64,000 bases of DNA, taken from positions 3,537,001 to 3,601,000 of the forward strand of contig NZ_CP108041.1 in the NCBI RefSeq assembly GCF_036173065.1. The letters are read 5' to 3'. The stretch is from Rhodococcus sp. NBC_00297 (GTDB lineage: Bacteria; Actinomycetota; Actinomycetes; Mycobacteriales; Mycobacteriaceae). The notes beneath the pieces were generated by a model. The model was given only the letters and a program-made list of their open reading frames with translations, was not told the DNA's origin and did no database searches. The position numbers and the translations under genes were made by a program. Shown in pieces: positions 9,489-19,355 of the stretch (position 1 is the stretch's first letter; every line of letters begins with the position of its first letter).

Positions 9489-10438
9489 TGGCCGGGCCGG
9501 CCGACGTGACGAGGACACTCACCACCGGGACGGTGGCGCACGCCCGCGTGCCTGCCTCCAGTGCCAACCTCGGACCAGGGTTCGACACACTGGGGCTCGC
9601 CCTGGGTCTGTTCGACGACGTCGTCGTCACCGTGGCGGAATCCGGGCTCGACATCGAGGTCGACGGTGAGGGTGCGCGCGAGGTTCCGTGGGGTCCGTCG
9701 CATCTCGTCGTGCGAGCGATCGAGCGTGGTCTCGAGTCGGCCGGCGTGTGGGCGGACGGCTTGAAAGTACGCTGCCACAACAGGATTCCTCACTCTCGCG
9801 GCCTCGGCTCGTCGGCGTCGGCAGTGGTCGGTGGGCTCGCCGCGGCCAACTGCCTCGCGGCGTCCCTGGATCCGGCTCTCGCGTTGTCGCCCGAGCAGAT
9901 GGTGCAGCTGGCCGCCGAGTTCGAGGGTCATCCGGACAACGCGTCGGCCAGCGTGCTCGGCGGCGCCGTGGTGTCCTGGAGCCGCGAGTCCGGCCCGCCG
10001 GAGGGGCCGCGGGCCTATGCGGCCGCCCGTCTCGACGTGCACCCGGACATCGGTGCGACGGTGCTCATCCCGACCGAACGGTCGTCCACGGCGCACACGC
10101 GCGGACTGTTGCCCGACCTCGTTCCGCACCGCGACGCCGCGTTCAACGCGAGCCGATCCGCGCTCGCGGTCGTGGCCCTGACGACGCGACCCGATCTGTT
10201 GATGGTGTCCACCGAGGATCGCCTGCACCAGCCCTACCGGGCCTCCGCCCTGCCGGTGACGTCGCGATGGGTCGAGACCCTGCGCGCACACGGGCACGCC
10301 GCGACGGTCTCGGGCGCCGGACCCACCGTGCTCGTGCTCGGAACGGCGAGCATCGCGCGCGAGTTGGCCGACCGCGCCGGGGACGACGGGATGACGGTGC
10401 TGGAGCTGGACATCGCGGACGGCGTCACGACGCGCTGA
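9488..10438 (+). CDS. thrB: Homoserine kinase
   Basis: 316-residue GHMP kinase that phosphorylates homoserine with ATP for threonine synthesis. [19 protein letters not shown] is the N-terminal substrate motif, [16 protein letters not shown] (about 97-112) is the ATP phosphate loop, and [12 protein letters not shown] is the C-terminal GHMP motif. The GTG at 9488 overlaps the stop of the small ORF before it. The pathway's last enzyme, threonine synthase, must be coded outside this window. Confidence 0.97.
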   Translation: MAGPADVTRTLTTGTVAHARVPASSANLGPGFDTLGLALGLFDDVVVTVAESGLDIEVDGEGAREVPWGPSHLVVRAIERGLESAGVWADGLKVRCHNRIPHSRGLGSSASAVVGGLAAANCLAASLDPALALSPEQMVQLAAEFEGHPDNASASVLGGAVVSWSRESGPPEGPRAYAAARLDVHPDIGATVLIPTERSSTAHTRGLLPDLVPHRDAAFNASRSALAVVALTTRPDLLMVSTEDRLHQPYRASALPVTSRWVETLRAHGHAATVSGAGPTVLVLGTASIARELADRAGDDGMTVLELDIADGVTTR

Positions 10439-10730
10439 CGCGGACATTCTTGCCCGTACCTCGCATCACGGCTATTGTGGTACGCGTCCGTACATCGTGC
10501 GCAGTCAGCGCGCCGATTTCTCCAGGGCATTACTTCCCGGCCTCGAGCTCCAGCGGTGCCGCCGTCGTCGATCGGCGCGCCACGGCCGCCAGGGAAGTCG
10601 CATCCTGGAACAGCCTTCGCTCTTCTGCACGACGCGAACGTACGCGGCATCCGAGTTCGACACGAGAGTCGAACGGCGGAACGAACCCTCGATCTGCGCA
10701 CCAGGCGCGCGAGGGAAGGAAAGGACCTCC
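10439..10730 (+). promoter_or_regulatory. Promoter region and long leader of rho
   Basis: 292 bases without a credible gene. A TATTGT hexamer near 10474 may be a -10, which would leave a leader of roughly 250 bases before rho. GGAAGGAAAGGA (about 10715-10726) is a strong ribosome site ahead of the GTG. Rho genes are commonly autoregulated by attenuation in such leaders; whether that applies here is inference. Confidence 0.4.
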
Positions 10731-12929
10731 GTGACCGATACGGAATCTATCGCTGCTCCGGCGACCCAGTCCGACACGCGCCCGCGCACGTCGCGCCGCG
10801 GTGCCGGACTCTCCGGGATGGTGCTCACCGAGCTGCGCGGACTCGCGTCCGAACTCGGCATCAAGGGTGTCTCCGGGATGCGTAAGGGCGACCTCGTGTC
10901 CGCGATCGAGGCCAAGCAGGTGCCCGCGTCCGCGGCTGCCACCGAGGCACCGTCGCGCGCACCCCGCGTGAGCCGGTCCGCGCCCGCCGCCACGTCGGAC
11001 GCACCGTCCGCCGGTGTGTCCGACGCCGTGGCCCCCCGGGATTCCGGAGCCGACGGTGCGAGCGCCGGCGCCTCCAGCTCCGACGCCGGTACCCCCAGCG
11101 CCGACACCTCGGGTTCCGACGGTGCAGCGTCCGACGGCGCGAACCCCGACGGCCCGCGTCGCACGCGGAACCGTCGCGGAGCGACCCGCCGTGCCGGCGC
11201 CGCGGAGTCGACCGACACCGCCGCCGAGTCGCAGAACGACGCTGCGCCTGCGCAGGACGGCCGCGCGCACCAGTCGACCGACGCGTCAGCGTCCACCACG
11301 ACGGCTCCGGCCGAGACCACCCGCACCGACGGTGGCGACGACCGCGACCAGGGCGAGGGTGATCGTCAGAACGGGGACCGGCCGCGCCGCGAGCGCCAGG
11401 GCCGCAACCAGGGCGATCGCAATCAGGGCGACCGCAACCAGGGCGACCGCAACGATCGCAACCAGGGCGACCGCAACCAGGGCGACCGGAACGACCGCAA
11501 CCAGGGCGACCGCAACGATCGCAACCAGGGCGACCGCAACGATCGCAACCAGGGCGATCGCAATCAGGGTGACCGGAACGATCGCAACCAGGGCGACCGC
11601 AACCAGGGTGACCGCAACAACGGGCCTCGTGACAACGGTCCCCGCGACGACGAGGACGGCGAGGGCCGCGGCAGGCGGGGACGTCGTTTCCGCGAGCGTC
11701 GCCGTGGGCGCGATCGTGACGGTGCTCCCGAGGGCGGCGGCAACCAGCGTGATCGTGAGCGCGAGCCCGAACTGCGCGACGACGACGTCGTGCAGCCCGT
11801 CGCCGGCATTCTCGACGTGCTCGACAACTACGCGTTCGTCCGGACCTCGGGATACCTCGCGGGACCGAACGACGTGTACGTCTCCATGAACATGGTGCGC
11901 CGCAACGGCCTCCGACGCGGTGACGCACTGACCGGTGCCGTGCGAGTGGCCCGCGAGGGGGAGCAGAACAACTCCCGGCAGAAGTTCAACCCGCTGGTCC
12001 GTCTCGACACGGTCAACGGTGCGCCGCCGGACGGCAACCGCAAGCGGCCGGAGTTCAACAAGCTGACGCCGCTGTACCCGAATCAGCGACTGCGCCTCGA
12101 GACCACGCAGAACATCCTGACGACGCGCGTGATCGATCTGGTCATGCCGATCGGCAAGGGGCAGCGTGCGCTCATCGTGAGCCCGCCCAAGGCGGGTAAG
12201 ACCAGCGTGTTGCAGGCGATCGCGAACGCCATCGCGACGAACAACCCCGAGTGCTACCTGATGGTCGTGCTCGTGGACGAGCGTCCCGAAGAAGTGACCG
12301 ACATGCAGCGCAGCGTGAAGGGTGAGGTCATCGCCTCCACCTTCGATCGCCCGCCGGGCGACCACACCTCGGTCGCCGAGCTGGCGATCGAGCGCGCCAA
12401 GCGTCTGGTCGAGGACGGCCGCGACGTGGTGGTGCTGCTCGACTCGATCACGCGTCTGGGCCGTGCGTACAACAACAGCTCGCCGGCCTCGGGTCGCATC
12501 CTGTCCGGTGGTGTCGACTCCACGGCGCTCTACCCGCCCAAGCGCTTCCTCGGTGCCGCGCGCAACATCGAGAACGGTGGATCGCTCACCATCATCGCCA
12601 CGGCGATGGTGGAGACCGGCTCGACAGGTGACACGGTGATCTTCGAGGAGTTCAAGGGCACGGGCAACGCCGAGCTCAAGCTCGATCGCAAGATCGCCGA
12701 GCGGCGCGTGTTCCCGGCGGTGGACGTCAATCCGTCGGGCACCCGCAAGGACGAGCTCCTGCTCAGTCCCGACGAGGCGGCCGTGCTGCACAAGCTGCGT
12801 CGGGTGCTCTCCGGGCTCGACTCGCACCAGGCGATCGATCTGCTGATCGACCGACTGAAGAAGAGCAAGAACAACATCGAGTTCCTCATGTCGGTCTCCA
12901 AGACGGCGCCCGGTTCGCCGGAGGACTGA
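10731..12929 (+). CDS. rho: Transcription termination factor Rho with long N-terminal insert
   Basis: 732-residue hexameric RNA helicase. An N-terminal Rho-N domain (about 20-65, [20 protein letters not shown]) is followed by an Ala/Ser/Thr-rich and then Arg/Asn/Asp-rich insert (about 66-345). Next come the cold-shock-like RNA-binding domain and the ATPase core, with [12 protein letters not shown] (Walker A, near 490) and [16 protein letters not shown] (Walker B). E. coli Rho is about 419 residues; such inserts are typical of actinobacteria and add RNA contacts. The insert contains 11 NQGDR repeats. The GTG start has a clear Shine-Dalgarno sequence. Confidence 0.97.
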   Translation: MTDTESIAAPATQSDTRPRTSRRGAGLSGMVLTELRGLASELGIKGVSGMRKGDLVSAIEAKQVPASAAATEAPSRAPRVSRSAPAATSDAPSAGVSDAVAPRDSGADGASAGASSSDAGTPSADTSGSDGAASDGANPDGPRRTRNRRGATRRAGAAESTDTAAESQNDAAPAQDGRAHQSTDASASTTTAPAETTRTDGGDDRDQGEGDRQNGDRPRRERQGRNQGDRNQGDRNQGDRNDRNQGDRNQGDRNDRNQGDRNDRNQGDRNDRNQGDRNQGDRNDRNQGDRNQGDRNNGPRDNGPRDDEDGEGRGRRGRRFRERRRGRDRDGAPEGGGNQRDREREPELRDDDVVQPVAGILDVLDNYAFVRTSGYLAGPNDVYVSMNMVRRNGLRRGDALTGAVRVAREGEQNNSRQKFNPLVRLDTVNGAPPDGNRKRPEFNKLTPLYPNQRLRLETTQNILTTRVIDLVMPIGKGQRALIVSPPKAGKTSVLQAIANAIATNNPECYLMVVLVDERPEEVTDMQRSVKGEVIASTFDRPPGDHTSVAELAIERAKRLVEDGRDVVVLLDSITRLGRAYNNSSPASGRILSGGVDSTALYPPKRFLGAARNIENGGSLTIIATAMVETGSTGDTVIFEEFKGTGNAELKLDRKIAERRVFPAVDVNPSGTRKDELLLSPDEAAVLHKLRRVLSGLDSHQAIDLLIDRLKKSKNNIEFLMSVSKTAPGSPED
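11406..11615. repeat. In-frame NQGDR/NDR repeat tract in rho
   Basis: 210 bases code 70 residues (about 226-295) made only of 11 NQGDR and 5 NDR units. Units differ at synonymous sites (GGC/GGT, GAC/GAT), so the array is not brand new. The tract is highly charged and disordered, and resembles RGG-like RNA-binding or condensate-forming segments. Confidence 0.95.
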
Positions 12930-13079
12930 CCCCCGAGGATCGACGGAACAAACGTCTCGGCACCGATGTTGAGACGATTACCAGCGCGGACAGCTGCTCT
13001 GGCATACTGATCGGCCGAGTCCGGTTCCGGTTCACGCTCTCGACAGTCGAGGCGACCCGGCGACCATGAAAGGGACACC

Positions 13080-13313
13080 ATGAAGGCAGGAATTCACCCC
13101 GATTACACAGCGACGACAGTCGTGTGTGGTTGCGGACATACTTTCGAGACCCGCAGCACCAACTCGGCGGAGCGCATCAACGTCGAGGTCTGCTCGCAGT
13201 GCCACCCGTTCTACACGGGCAAGCAGAAGATCCTCGACACCGGCGGCCGCGTGGCTCGCTTCGAGGCTCGCTACGGCAAGCGCGCAGGCAAGAAGGCCGA
13301 CGCCGACAGCTAG
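13080..13313 (+). CDS. rpmE: 50S ribosomal protein L31, zinc-binding form
   Basis: 77 residues. Four Cys (CGCG at 16-18 and CSQC at 37-40) form the zinc site of the C+ paralogue, so this is the zinc-replete version. A zinc-independent copy, if present, would lie elsewhere under Zur control. The C-terminal tail is Lys-rich as usual. AAAGGGA precedes the ATG. It is followed by a strong terminator and then prfA, the same order as in mycobacteria. Confidence 0.97.
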   Translation: MKAGIHPDYTATTVVCGCGHTFETRSTNSAERINVEVCSQCHPFYTGKQKILDTGGRVARFEARYGKRAGKKADADS

Positions 13314-13321
13314 CTCTTCCG

Positions 13322-13361
13322 CCGACGCCCGTTCCGAGATTCGTCTCGGGGCGGGCGTCGG
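13322..13361 (+). terminator. Terminator after rpmE
   Basis: CCGACGCCC (13322-13330) pairs with GGGCGTCGG (13353-13361). An inner stem CCGAGA/TCTCGG closes a TTCG tetraloop. GTCGTTTCTG follows, giving a short T-rich run. Confidence 0.85.
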
Positions 13362-13414
13362 TCGTTTCTGCACCATTGTTCGTTGACATTCTTCGGTTCG
13401 ACAGGGAGAACACC

Positions 13415-14494
13415 GTGGCCGCCTCCGCGACACCGTCCGCGATCGACGACATCCTCGCCGAGCACGCCGGACTCGAGCGCGACCTGTCCGATCCCTCGCT
13501 GCACGACGATCCGGCGGCGGCTCGCCGCGCCGGGAAGCGGTTCGCGCAGCTGGCCCCGATCATGAGTGTGTACTCCAAGCTCAGTGCCGCCCGCGACGAT
13601 CTCGAGGCGGCCCGCGAGCTCGCTGCCGACGACGCCGGCTTCGCCGCGGAGATCCCGGCGCTCGAGGCGACCGTGGCCGAGCTCGACACCACCCTCACCG
13701 ACCTGCTCGCGCCCCGTGATCCTCACGACGCCGACGACGTCGTGCTGGAGGTCAAGTCGGGTGAGGGCGGCGAGGAGTCCGCCCTGTTCGCGTCCGATCT
13801 CGCTCGGATGTACGTCCGGTACGCCGAGCGCCACGGCTGGCGGGTCGAGATCCTCGACGCGAACGTCTCCGATCTGGGTGGGTACAAGGACGCGACGCTG
13901 TCCATCAAGGCGCGCACCGACACCGCCGACGGTGTGTGGTCGCGGTTCAAGTTCGAGGGCGGCGTGCATCGGGTGCAGCGTGTTCCCGTCACCGAATCGC
14001 AGGGACGAGTGCACACGTCGGCGGCCGGCGTCCTGATCTACCCGGAGCAGGACGAGGTCGAAGCCGTCCAGATCGACGAGACCGATCTGCGCATCGACGT
14101 CTACCGCTCGTCCGGCAAGGGTGGCCAGGGCGTCAACACCACGGACTCCGCGGTGCGCATCACGCATCTGCCCACGGGCATCGTCGTCACCTGTCAGAAC
14201 GAACGCTCCCAGCTGCAGAACAAGGCGAGGGCGATGCAGGTGCTCGCCTCGCGGCTGCAGGCGGCGGCCGAGGAAGCGGCCGACAAGGAGGCGGCGGCCG
14301 GGCGTGCGAGCCAGGTGCGCACCGTCGATCGGTCCGAGCGCATCCGCACGTACAACTTCCCTGAGAACCGCATCACCGACCACCGCATCGGCTTCAAGTC
14401 GCACAACCTGGACGCCGTTCTCGACGGTGACATGGACGCGCTCCTCGACGCGCTCGCCGCGGCCGACCGACAGGCGCGGCTCCAGGCGGAATGA
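13415..14494 (+). CDS. prfA: Peptide chain release factor 1
   Basis: 359 residues. It recognises UAA and UAG stop codons and triggers peptide release. [20 protein letters not shown] carries the GGQ catalytic motif (about 236-238), whose Gln is the target of the PrmC methylase coded next. The anticodon-like recognition segment lies in the central domain. The GTG start has AGGGAG about 8 bases upstream. Length is normal. Confidence 0.98.
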   Translation: MAASATPSAIDDILAEHAGLERDLSDPSLHDDPAAARRAGKRFAQLAPIMSVYSKLSAARDDLEAARELAADDAGFAAEIPALEATVAELDTTLTDLLAPRDPHDADDVVLEVKSGEGGEESALFASDLARMYVRYAERHGWRVEILDANVSDLGGYKDATLSIKARTDTADGVWSRFKFEGGVHRVQRVPVTESQGRVHTSAAGVLIYPEQDEVEAVQIDETDLRIDVYRSSGKGGQGVNTTDSAVRITHLPTGIVVTCQNERSQLQNKARAMQVLASRLQAAAEEAADKEAAAGRASQVRTVDRSERIRTYNFPENRITDHRIGFKSHNLDAVLDGDMDALLDALAAADRQARLQAE

Positions 14495-14533
14495 CCTCCG
14501 CGTGATCGCCGGGCCGACCGGCAGTGCGAAGCT

Positions 14534-15421
14534 GTGTCGGTGAGTCGCGTCCCGCTACGTCTGGCCATCGTCGAGGCAACCCGCGTCCTGACCGAGGCCG
14601 GCGTCCCCAGCCCGCGGGTCGACGCCGAGTTGCTCGCCGCGCATCTGCTGTCGGTTCCCCGCGGGCGGCTCGGCCTGACCCCGTTGGTGGAGCCCGAGGT
14701 CGCCGAGGCCTACCGTGCGACCGTCGCGCAGCGTGCGAAGCGAATTCCGTTGCAGCACATCATCGGAACGTCGTCACTGGGGGAGATCGACGTCGAGGTG
14801 GGCCCCGGGGTGTTCGTCCCCCGCCCGGAGACGGAACTGTTGCTCGCCTGGGCACTCGCGTTCCTCGAGTCCGCCGGGCGGCATCCGCCCGTCGTCCTCG
14901 ACCTGTGCACCGGAAGCGGCGCACTCGCCCTCGCGATCGCCCACGCTCGCCCGGACGCCGTGGTGCACGCGGTGGAGAAGGATCCGCACGCGTTGGCGTG
15001 GGCGCGGCGCAACGCCGACCTGCGGGCGTCGGACGGCGACACTCCCGTGCATCTGCATCACGGTGACGTGACCGAGAGGACGGTGCTCACGGAGCTCGAC
15101 GGCACCGTCGACCTGGTCGTGGCGAACCCGCCCTACGTGCCGACGAGTGCGCGGCTCGATCCCGAGGTGATCGACCACGATCCGCACGTCGCGCTGTTCG
15201 GTGGCCCGGACGGGCTGTCCGTCATCGAGCCGATGATCGCGAACATCGCGCGGTGGTTGCGGATCGACGGGGGAGTGGGCATCGAGCACGACGACTCGCA
15301 CGGAGACCGGGTGGTCGCCCTCCTGGAGGGGCGAGCGGTGTTCGGAGACGTGTCCCAGCATCGGGATCTCGCGGACCGCCCACGCTTCGTCGTCGCTCGT
15401 CGGCAGCGCCGGATCACCTAG
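14534..15421 (+). CDS. prmC: Release factor glutamine N5-methyltransferase
   Basis: 295 residues. It methylates the Gln of the GGQ motif in RF1 and RF2 using S-adenosylmethionine. An N-terminal helical domain (about 1-85) is followed by the Rossmann methylase with VLDLCTGSGALALAIA (SAM loop) and VVANPPYVP (N198-P-P-Y, the signature for amide-nitrogen methylation). It lies 39 bases after prfA. The first in-frame starts are GTG at 14534 and GTG at 14540, and the choice is not certain. Confidence 0.96.
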   Translation: MSVSRVPLRLAIVEATRVLTEAGVPSPRVDAELLAAHLLSVPRGRLGLTPLVEPEVAEAYRATVAQRAKRIPLQHIIGTSSLGEIDVEVGPGVFVPRPETELLLAWALAFLESAGRHPPVVLDLCTGSGALALAIAHARPDAVVHAVEKDPHALAWARRNADLRASDGDTPVHLHHGDVTERTVLTELDGTVDLVVANPPYVPTSARLDPEVIDHDPHVALFGGPDGLSVIEPMIANIARWLRIDGGVGIEHDDSHGDRVVALLEGRAVFGDVSQHRDLADRPRFVVARRQRRIT

Positions 15422-15482
15422 GACGCGAGATCGCGCCACCGCTGCGCAGGCGTGCCGTGCACGCAGTGGCAAGATGGGCCGG

Positions 15483-16145
15483 GTGTCCACCGTCTACGAC
15501 TGCTCCGATTCCGCCTCTCGCGCGGCAGGTCTCGATGCCGCCAAGCGTGCGCTGTCGTCCGGCCGACTGGTCGTGATGCCCACCGACACCGTGTACGGGC
15601 TGGCCGCGGACGCCTTCGACAGCAGCGCCGTCACGGATCTGCTCCGCGCAAAGGGGCGCGGCCGCGACATGCCGGTGCCGGTGCTCGTCGGGTCCTGGCA
15701 CACGATCGACGGCCTCGTGCTGGGAGTGCGGCAGGCGGCGCGCGATCTCATCCGCGCGTTCTGGCCCGGAGCCCTGAGTCTCGTCGTGCACCAGGCGCCG
15801 TCGCTCGCGTGGGACCTCGGCGACGCCCGCGGCACCGTCATGCTCCGCATGCCGCTGCATCCGGTGGCTCTCGAACTGCTGCGCGAGGTGGGCCCCCTGG
15901 CCGTCTCGAGTGCGAACATCTCCGGCCGCCCGCCCGCCGTCACGGCGGAGGACGCCCGCGTACAGCTCGGCGGGTCCGCGGCCGTGTATCTCGACGGCGG
16001 TCCGGCCGAGCACGCGCTCGCGTCGACGATCGTCGACCTGACGGGGGACACCCCGCGCATTCTCCGCGTCGGCGCGGTCTCGACGAGCGAGATCGCCGAG
16101 GTCCTCGGCGTGACCGCCGAGTCGCTCGTCGCCGGAAGCGCCTGA
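15483..16145 (+). CDS. L-threonylcarbamoyladenylate synthase (Sua5/YrdC family)
   Basis: 220 residues. It makes threonylcarbamoyl-AMP from Thr, bicarbonate and ATP for the t6A37 modification of ANN-decoding tRNAs. The YrdC fold is seen in SGRLVVMPTDTVYGLAADAF, KGRGRDMPVPVLVG and GPLAVSSANISG. It lacks the long C-terminal Sua5 domain, so it is the short type. The GTG at 15483 (VSTVYDCSD) is chosen over the ATG at 15474 because a CAAGAT hexamer sits 7 bases before it and because family members begin this way. Synteny matches Rv1301. Confidence 0.93.
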   Translation: MSTVYDCSDSASRAAGLDAAKRALSSGRLVVMPTDTVYGLAADAFDSSAVTDLLRAKGRGRDMPVPVLVGSWHTIDGLVLGVRQAARDLIRAFWPGALSLVVHQAPSLAWDLGDARGTVMLRMPLHPVALELLREVGPLAVSSANISGRPPAVTAEDARVQLGGSAAVYLDGGPAEHALASTIVDLTGDTPRILRVGAVSTSEIAEVLGVTAESLVAGSA

Positions 16146-16180
16146 CGAATGCCGCACTCGGCTCCGCCGCGGGAGTCACC

Positions 16181-17359
16181 GTGGTGACGGCCGTGCCCGC
16201 GCACGCGAGTGCGCTCCTGGCGCAGTCGGACGGAGGCGCCGGTGTCCCCATCCGCGAGCTTCTTCTCGTCATGCTCACGGCAGCGGTGGTGACGTTCCTG
16301 GTCACCGGAGCCGTCCGGCTCGGCGCTCTGCGTTTCGGCGCGGTGGCCGTACCGCGTGAGCGCGACGTCCACGTCACCCCGACGCCCCGGCTCGGGGGTA
16401 TCGGCATCTACCTGGGGCTGCTCGTCGCGCTGCCCTTCGCGCAGAAGTTGCCGGCCCTCACCCGAGGGTTCGAATTCACCACGGACGTCCAGGCGGCCCT
16501 GGTCTCCGGGTTCATCATCATGGCCGTGGGTGTGGTCGACGACCGGTGGGGCCTGGACGCGCTGACCAAGTTCGCCGGTCAGGTCACCGCGGCCGGTGTC
16601 CTGGTGCTGATGGGCGTCAGCTGGTACCTGCTGTATCTGCCGTGGGGCGAGGGGTCGACGCTGATCCTGGACCAGCTGCAGGCGGGTCTCGTCACCGTGC
16701 TCATCGCCGTGGTCATGATCAACGCGATGAACTTCATCGACGGTCTCGACGGCCTCGCCGCGGGCGTCGGCCTGATCGCCGCGGTGGCCATCTGTCTGTT
16801 CTCCGTCGGACTGCTCCACGAGCAGGGCGGTGACGTCAGCGCCTACCCGCCCGCGATGATCGCCGCGGCCCTCGCCGGTGCGTGCCTGGGGTTCCTGCCG
16901 CACAACTTCCAGCCGGCGCGCATCTTCATGGGCGACTCGGGTTCCATGGTCATCGGCCTCATGCTCGCCACCGTCGCGACCAGTGCGTCCGGACGTATCG
17001 GGCTCAGTGCCTACGGCACGCGGGACCTCCTGGGTCTGCTGACCCCGTTGCTGCTGGTGGGCGCGATCATGTTCATCCCGATCCTCGACCTGCTGCTCGC
17101 GATCGTGCGTCGCACGCGTGCAGGCCGCAGCCCCTTCAGCCCGGACAAGATGCACCTGCATCACCGTCTGCTCCAGATCGGTCACTCGCATCGCCGCGTG
17201 GTGCTGCTCATCTACTTGTGGGTCGGTGTGCTCGCGTTCGGGGCGGTCGGCGCGTCCCTGTTCGATCGCCGCCTCGTGGTGCTGCTGCTCGCCGGCGGGC
17301 TCGTCTTCGCCCTGGTGGTCACCGCGGTGCCGTCGTTCCGGGATCCGGGCCGCCGGTAA
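16181..17359 (+). CDS. wecA: Polyprenyl-phosphate GlcNAc-1-phosphate transferase
   Basis: About 392 residues with ten or eleven membrane segments. It transfers GlcNAc-1-phosphate from UDP-GlcNAc to decaprenyl phosphate, the first step of the arabinogalactan linkage unit. Family motifs are VVDDRWGLDALTKF, INAMNFIDGLDGLAAG (catalytic Asp pair), FLPHNFQPARIFMGDSGSM and SPDKMHLHHRLLQIGHSHRR. The start is uncertain: GTG codons at 16181, 16184 and 16193 are all possible, and the first is given. Synteny matches Rv1302. Confidence 0.94.
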   Translation: MVTAVPAHASALLAQSDGGAGVPIRELLLVMLTAAVVTFLVTGAVRLGALRFGAVAVPRERDVHVTPTPRLGGIGIYLGLLVALPFAQKLPALTRGFEFTTDVQAALVSGFIIMAVGVVDDRWGLDALTKFAGQVTAAGVLVLMGVSWYLLYLPWGEGSTLILDQLQAGLVTVLIAVVMINAMNFIDGLDGLAAGVGLIAAVAICLFSVGLLHEQGGDVSAYPPAMIAAALAGACLGFLPHNFQPARIFMGDSGSMVIGLMLATVATSASGRIGLSAYGTRDLLGLLTPLLLVGAIMFIPILDLLLAIVRRTRAGRSPFSPDKMHLHHRLLQIGHSHRRVVLLIYLWVGVLAFGAVGASLFDRRLVVLLLAGGLVFALVVTAVPSFRDPGRR

Positions 17360-17369
17360 CCTGCGTGTC

Positions 17370-17822
17370 GTGACCTTCTCGCCCGCACCGATCCCGTCCT
17401 CCACCGCACCGCTCCGCGCCGCCGTCCGGTACGGCGTCATCGCCCTGCTCGGCCTCGCCGTGGTCGCCGCGATCATCGCGCTGCTCGTCGCCGGCCTCGA
17501 GGGTCTGTGGGGCGCGCTGCTCGGGTCCGCGGTCGGTGGTCTGTTCATCCTCGCCACCGCCGCATCCGTCCTGTTCTCGGCCAAGTTGCCGCCGACCGCG
17601 GTCGGGGCCGTCCTGCTGGGCGGGTGGATCGTGAAGATGCTGATCGCGGTGATCGTGCTGGGACTGCTGCGGGGGATGGACTTCTACAACCGCCCGACAC
17701 TGGGCATCGTGGTGCTCGCGTCCCTGGTCATCGTCCTGGGTGCCGAGATGTACGGCATCTTCCGGCAGCGTGTTCCGTACGTCGATTCCCCCGCGGGCGA
17801 CCCCGACTCGGACGTTCAGTAG
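17370..17822 (+). CDS. AtpI-like membrane protein ahead of the ATP synthase operon
   Basis: 150 residues with four predicted membrane segments (about 25-45, 50-72, 82-103, 110-128). Position and topology fit the small AtpI/Rv1303-type protein that precedes atpB in actinobacteria and is thought to help c-ring assembly or magnesium supply. Sequence alone does not prove that role. A TAACCT hexamer (17357-17362), which includes the wecA stop, lies 7 bases before the GTG, suggesting a leaderless start. A 411-base gap separates it from atpB. Confidence 0.8.
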   Translation: MTFSPAPIPSSTAPLRAAVRYGVIALLGLAVVAAIIALLVAGLEGLWGALLGSAVGGLFILATAASVLFSAKLPPTAVGAVLLGGWIVKMLIAVIVLGLLRGMDFYNRPTLGIVVLASLVIVLGAEMYGIFRQRVPYVDSPAGDPDSDVQ

Positions 17823-18233
17823 TACGACATTTTGTAGTAGTGTCGTCCGCGGAGCGACCCCCGACACAACTCAGCGTGTTGTGTTGATAAAGTTCCTTTC
17901 GAGCGAGGGCTTACCGGGCGTAACGGACACATCGCGCCGCCCGGAACCGTCTTTGCAGGTGATCGACGTCACCGAAGCTGTTTCTCGTAGTCCACGCCAT
18001 GTGAGAGTGTGTACCGCGACGAAGCGTCCGTTTCGAGACGTCGCGTCACCGAGTCGACGAAGTCGCCGACACCCGACAGACGCGGGACCGTGAGCACGGT
18101 CCGACGCGGCTGACGACTACTCGAGCCGACCCGAGTCGACTTGTAGATCGTCCTAGCTCGATCGTGCCCGAATGCCATATGTCCGATCGAACCGCGGGTG
18201 TCCTTCGCCTGCGGCCGAACACGGGAGAGACCG
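17823..18233 (+). promoter_or_regulatory. Long leader region upstream of atpB
   Basis: 411 bases with no credible gene. Two small dyads lie near its start: ACGACA/TGTCGT (17824-17846) and ACACAAC/GTTGTGT (17864-17884, 7-base loop). A TTGATA at 17884-17889 may be a -35, but I cannot place a convincing -10. GGGAGAG (18223-18229) is the ribosome site for atpB. The length suggests a structured leader controlling the atp operon, which is inference. Confidence 0.4.
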
Positions 18234-19025
18234 CTGAGCGTCACCAACTTGGCCGCGGAGTTCCATCCGCCGTCACTGTCCGACTTTTTCCCACCGGCCA
18301 TCCTGTTCGAGGGCACCCCGTTCGAGCTCGACCGGCTGATGCTGGTCCGCATCATCATGACGGTCGTTCTTCTCGCGTTCTTCAGCCTCGCGATGCGCAG
18401 CCCGAAGATCGTGCCCCGCGGTATCCAGAACGTCGGTGAGCTCGCACTGGGCTTCGTCAAGGATCAGATCGCAGACGAGGTTCTCGGCAAGGAGCAGGGC
18501 AAGCGCTTCCTGCCCGTCATCGCGACCATCTTCTTCGCGGTGCTGTTCCTCAACTTCTCGGGTGTCATCCCCTTCATCAACATCTCGTCGAATGCCCGAG
18601 TGGGCATGCCGATCGTGTTGGCGGCCCTCGCGTACGTCGTCTTCAACTACGTCGGTATCAAGAAGTACGGGTTCTTCAAGTACGTGAAGAGCAGCATCGT
18701 CGTTCCGAACGTGCCGATCGCGCTGCACCTGCTGCTGATCCCCATCGAGTTCATCTCGACGTTCATCCTGCGGCCCTTCACGCTGACCGTGCGACTCATG
18801 GCCAACATGCTCGCCGGCCACATCATGCTGGTGCTGTTCTTCAGCGCGACGCAGTTCTTCTTCTTCGAGGCGGCGACCGGCATGAAGGTGTTCGGCCTGT
18901 TCTCGCTCGTCGCGGGATTCGGCTTCACGCTGTTCGAGCTGCTGGTCATCTTCCTGCAGGCCTACGTGTTCGCGCTGCTGACGGCGGTCTACATCGACCT
19001 CGCCCTGCACGCCGACTCGCACTGA
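18234..19025 (+). CDS. atpB: ATP synthase Fo subunit a
   Basis: About 263 residues with five or six membrane helices; forms the proton half-channels facing the c ring. PFTLTVRLMANMLAGHIML carries the essential Arg of helix 5. FELLVIFLQAYVFALLTAVYI is the conserved last helix. The start is unusual: the only ATG/GTG candidate is GTG at 18198, which has no ribosome site, whereas CTG at 18234 follows GGGAGAG with normal spacing and gives an N-terminus beginning SVTNLAAEFHPPSL. I therefore use the CTG. First gene of atpBEFHAGDC. Confidence 0.93.
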   Translation: MSVTNLAAEFHPPSLSDFFPPAILFEGTPFELDRLMLVRIIMTVVLLAFFSLAMRSPKIVPRGIQNVGELALGFVKDQIADEVLGKEQGKRFLPVIATIFFAVLFLNFSGVIPFINISSNARVGMPIVLAALAYVVFNYVGIKKYGFFKYVKSSIVVPNVPIALHLLLIPIEFISTFILRPFTLTVRLMANMLAGHIMLVLFFSATQFFFFEAATGMKVFGLFSLVAGFGFTLFELLVIFLQAYVFALLTAVYIDLALHADSH

Positions 19026-19062
19026 CCCACCCACCGACTCTCCAGCCACCAGACAGACCTGA

Positions 19063-19350
<288 letters not shown>

Positions 19351-19355
19351 TCGCC

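Noticed and set aside
10475-10885. A 136-codon frame in the rho leader
   Set aside because: It overlaps the rho N-terminus in another frame and is Arg-rich, as expected for a shadow. No ribosome site is present.
11406-11615. Possible CRISPR-like array in rho
   Set aside because: The repeats are 9-15 bases, in frame and without unique spacers. They code the NQGDR tract of Rho.
15494-17584. A 696-codon minus-strand frame over the Sua5-type and wecA genes
   Set aside because: It is rich in His/Asp/Glu/Gln from reading membrane-protein codons backwards, and conserved genes cover the other strand.
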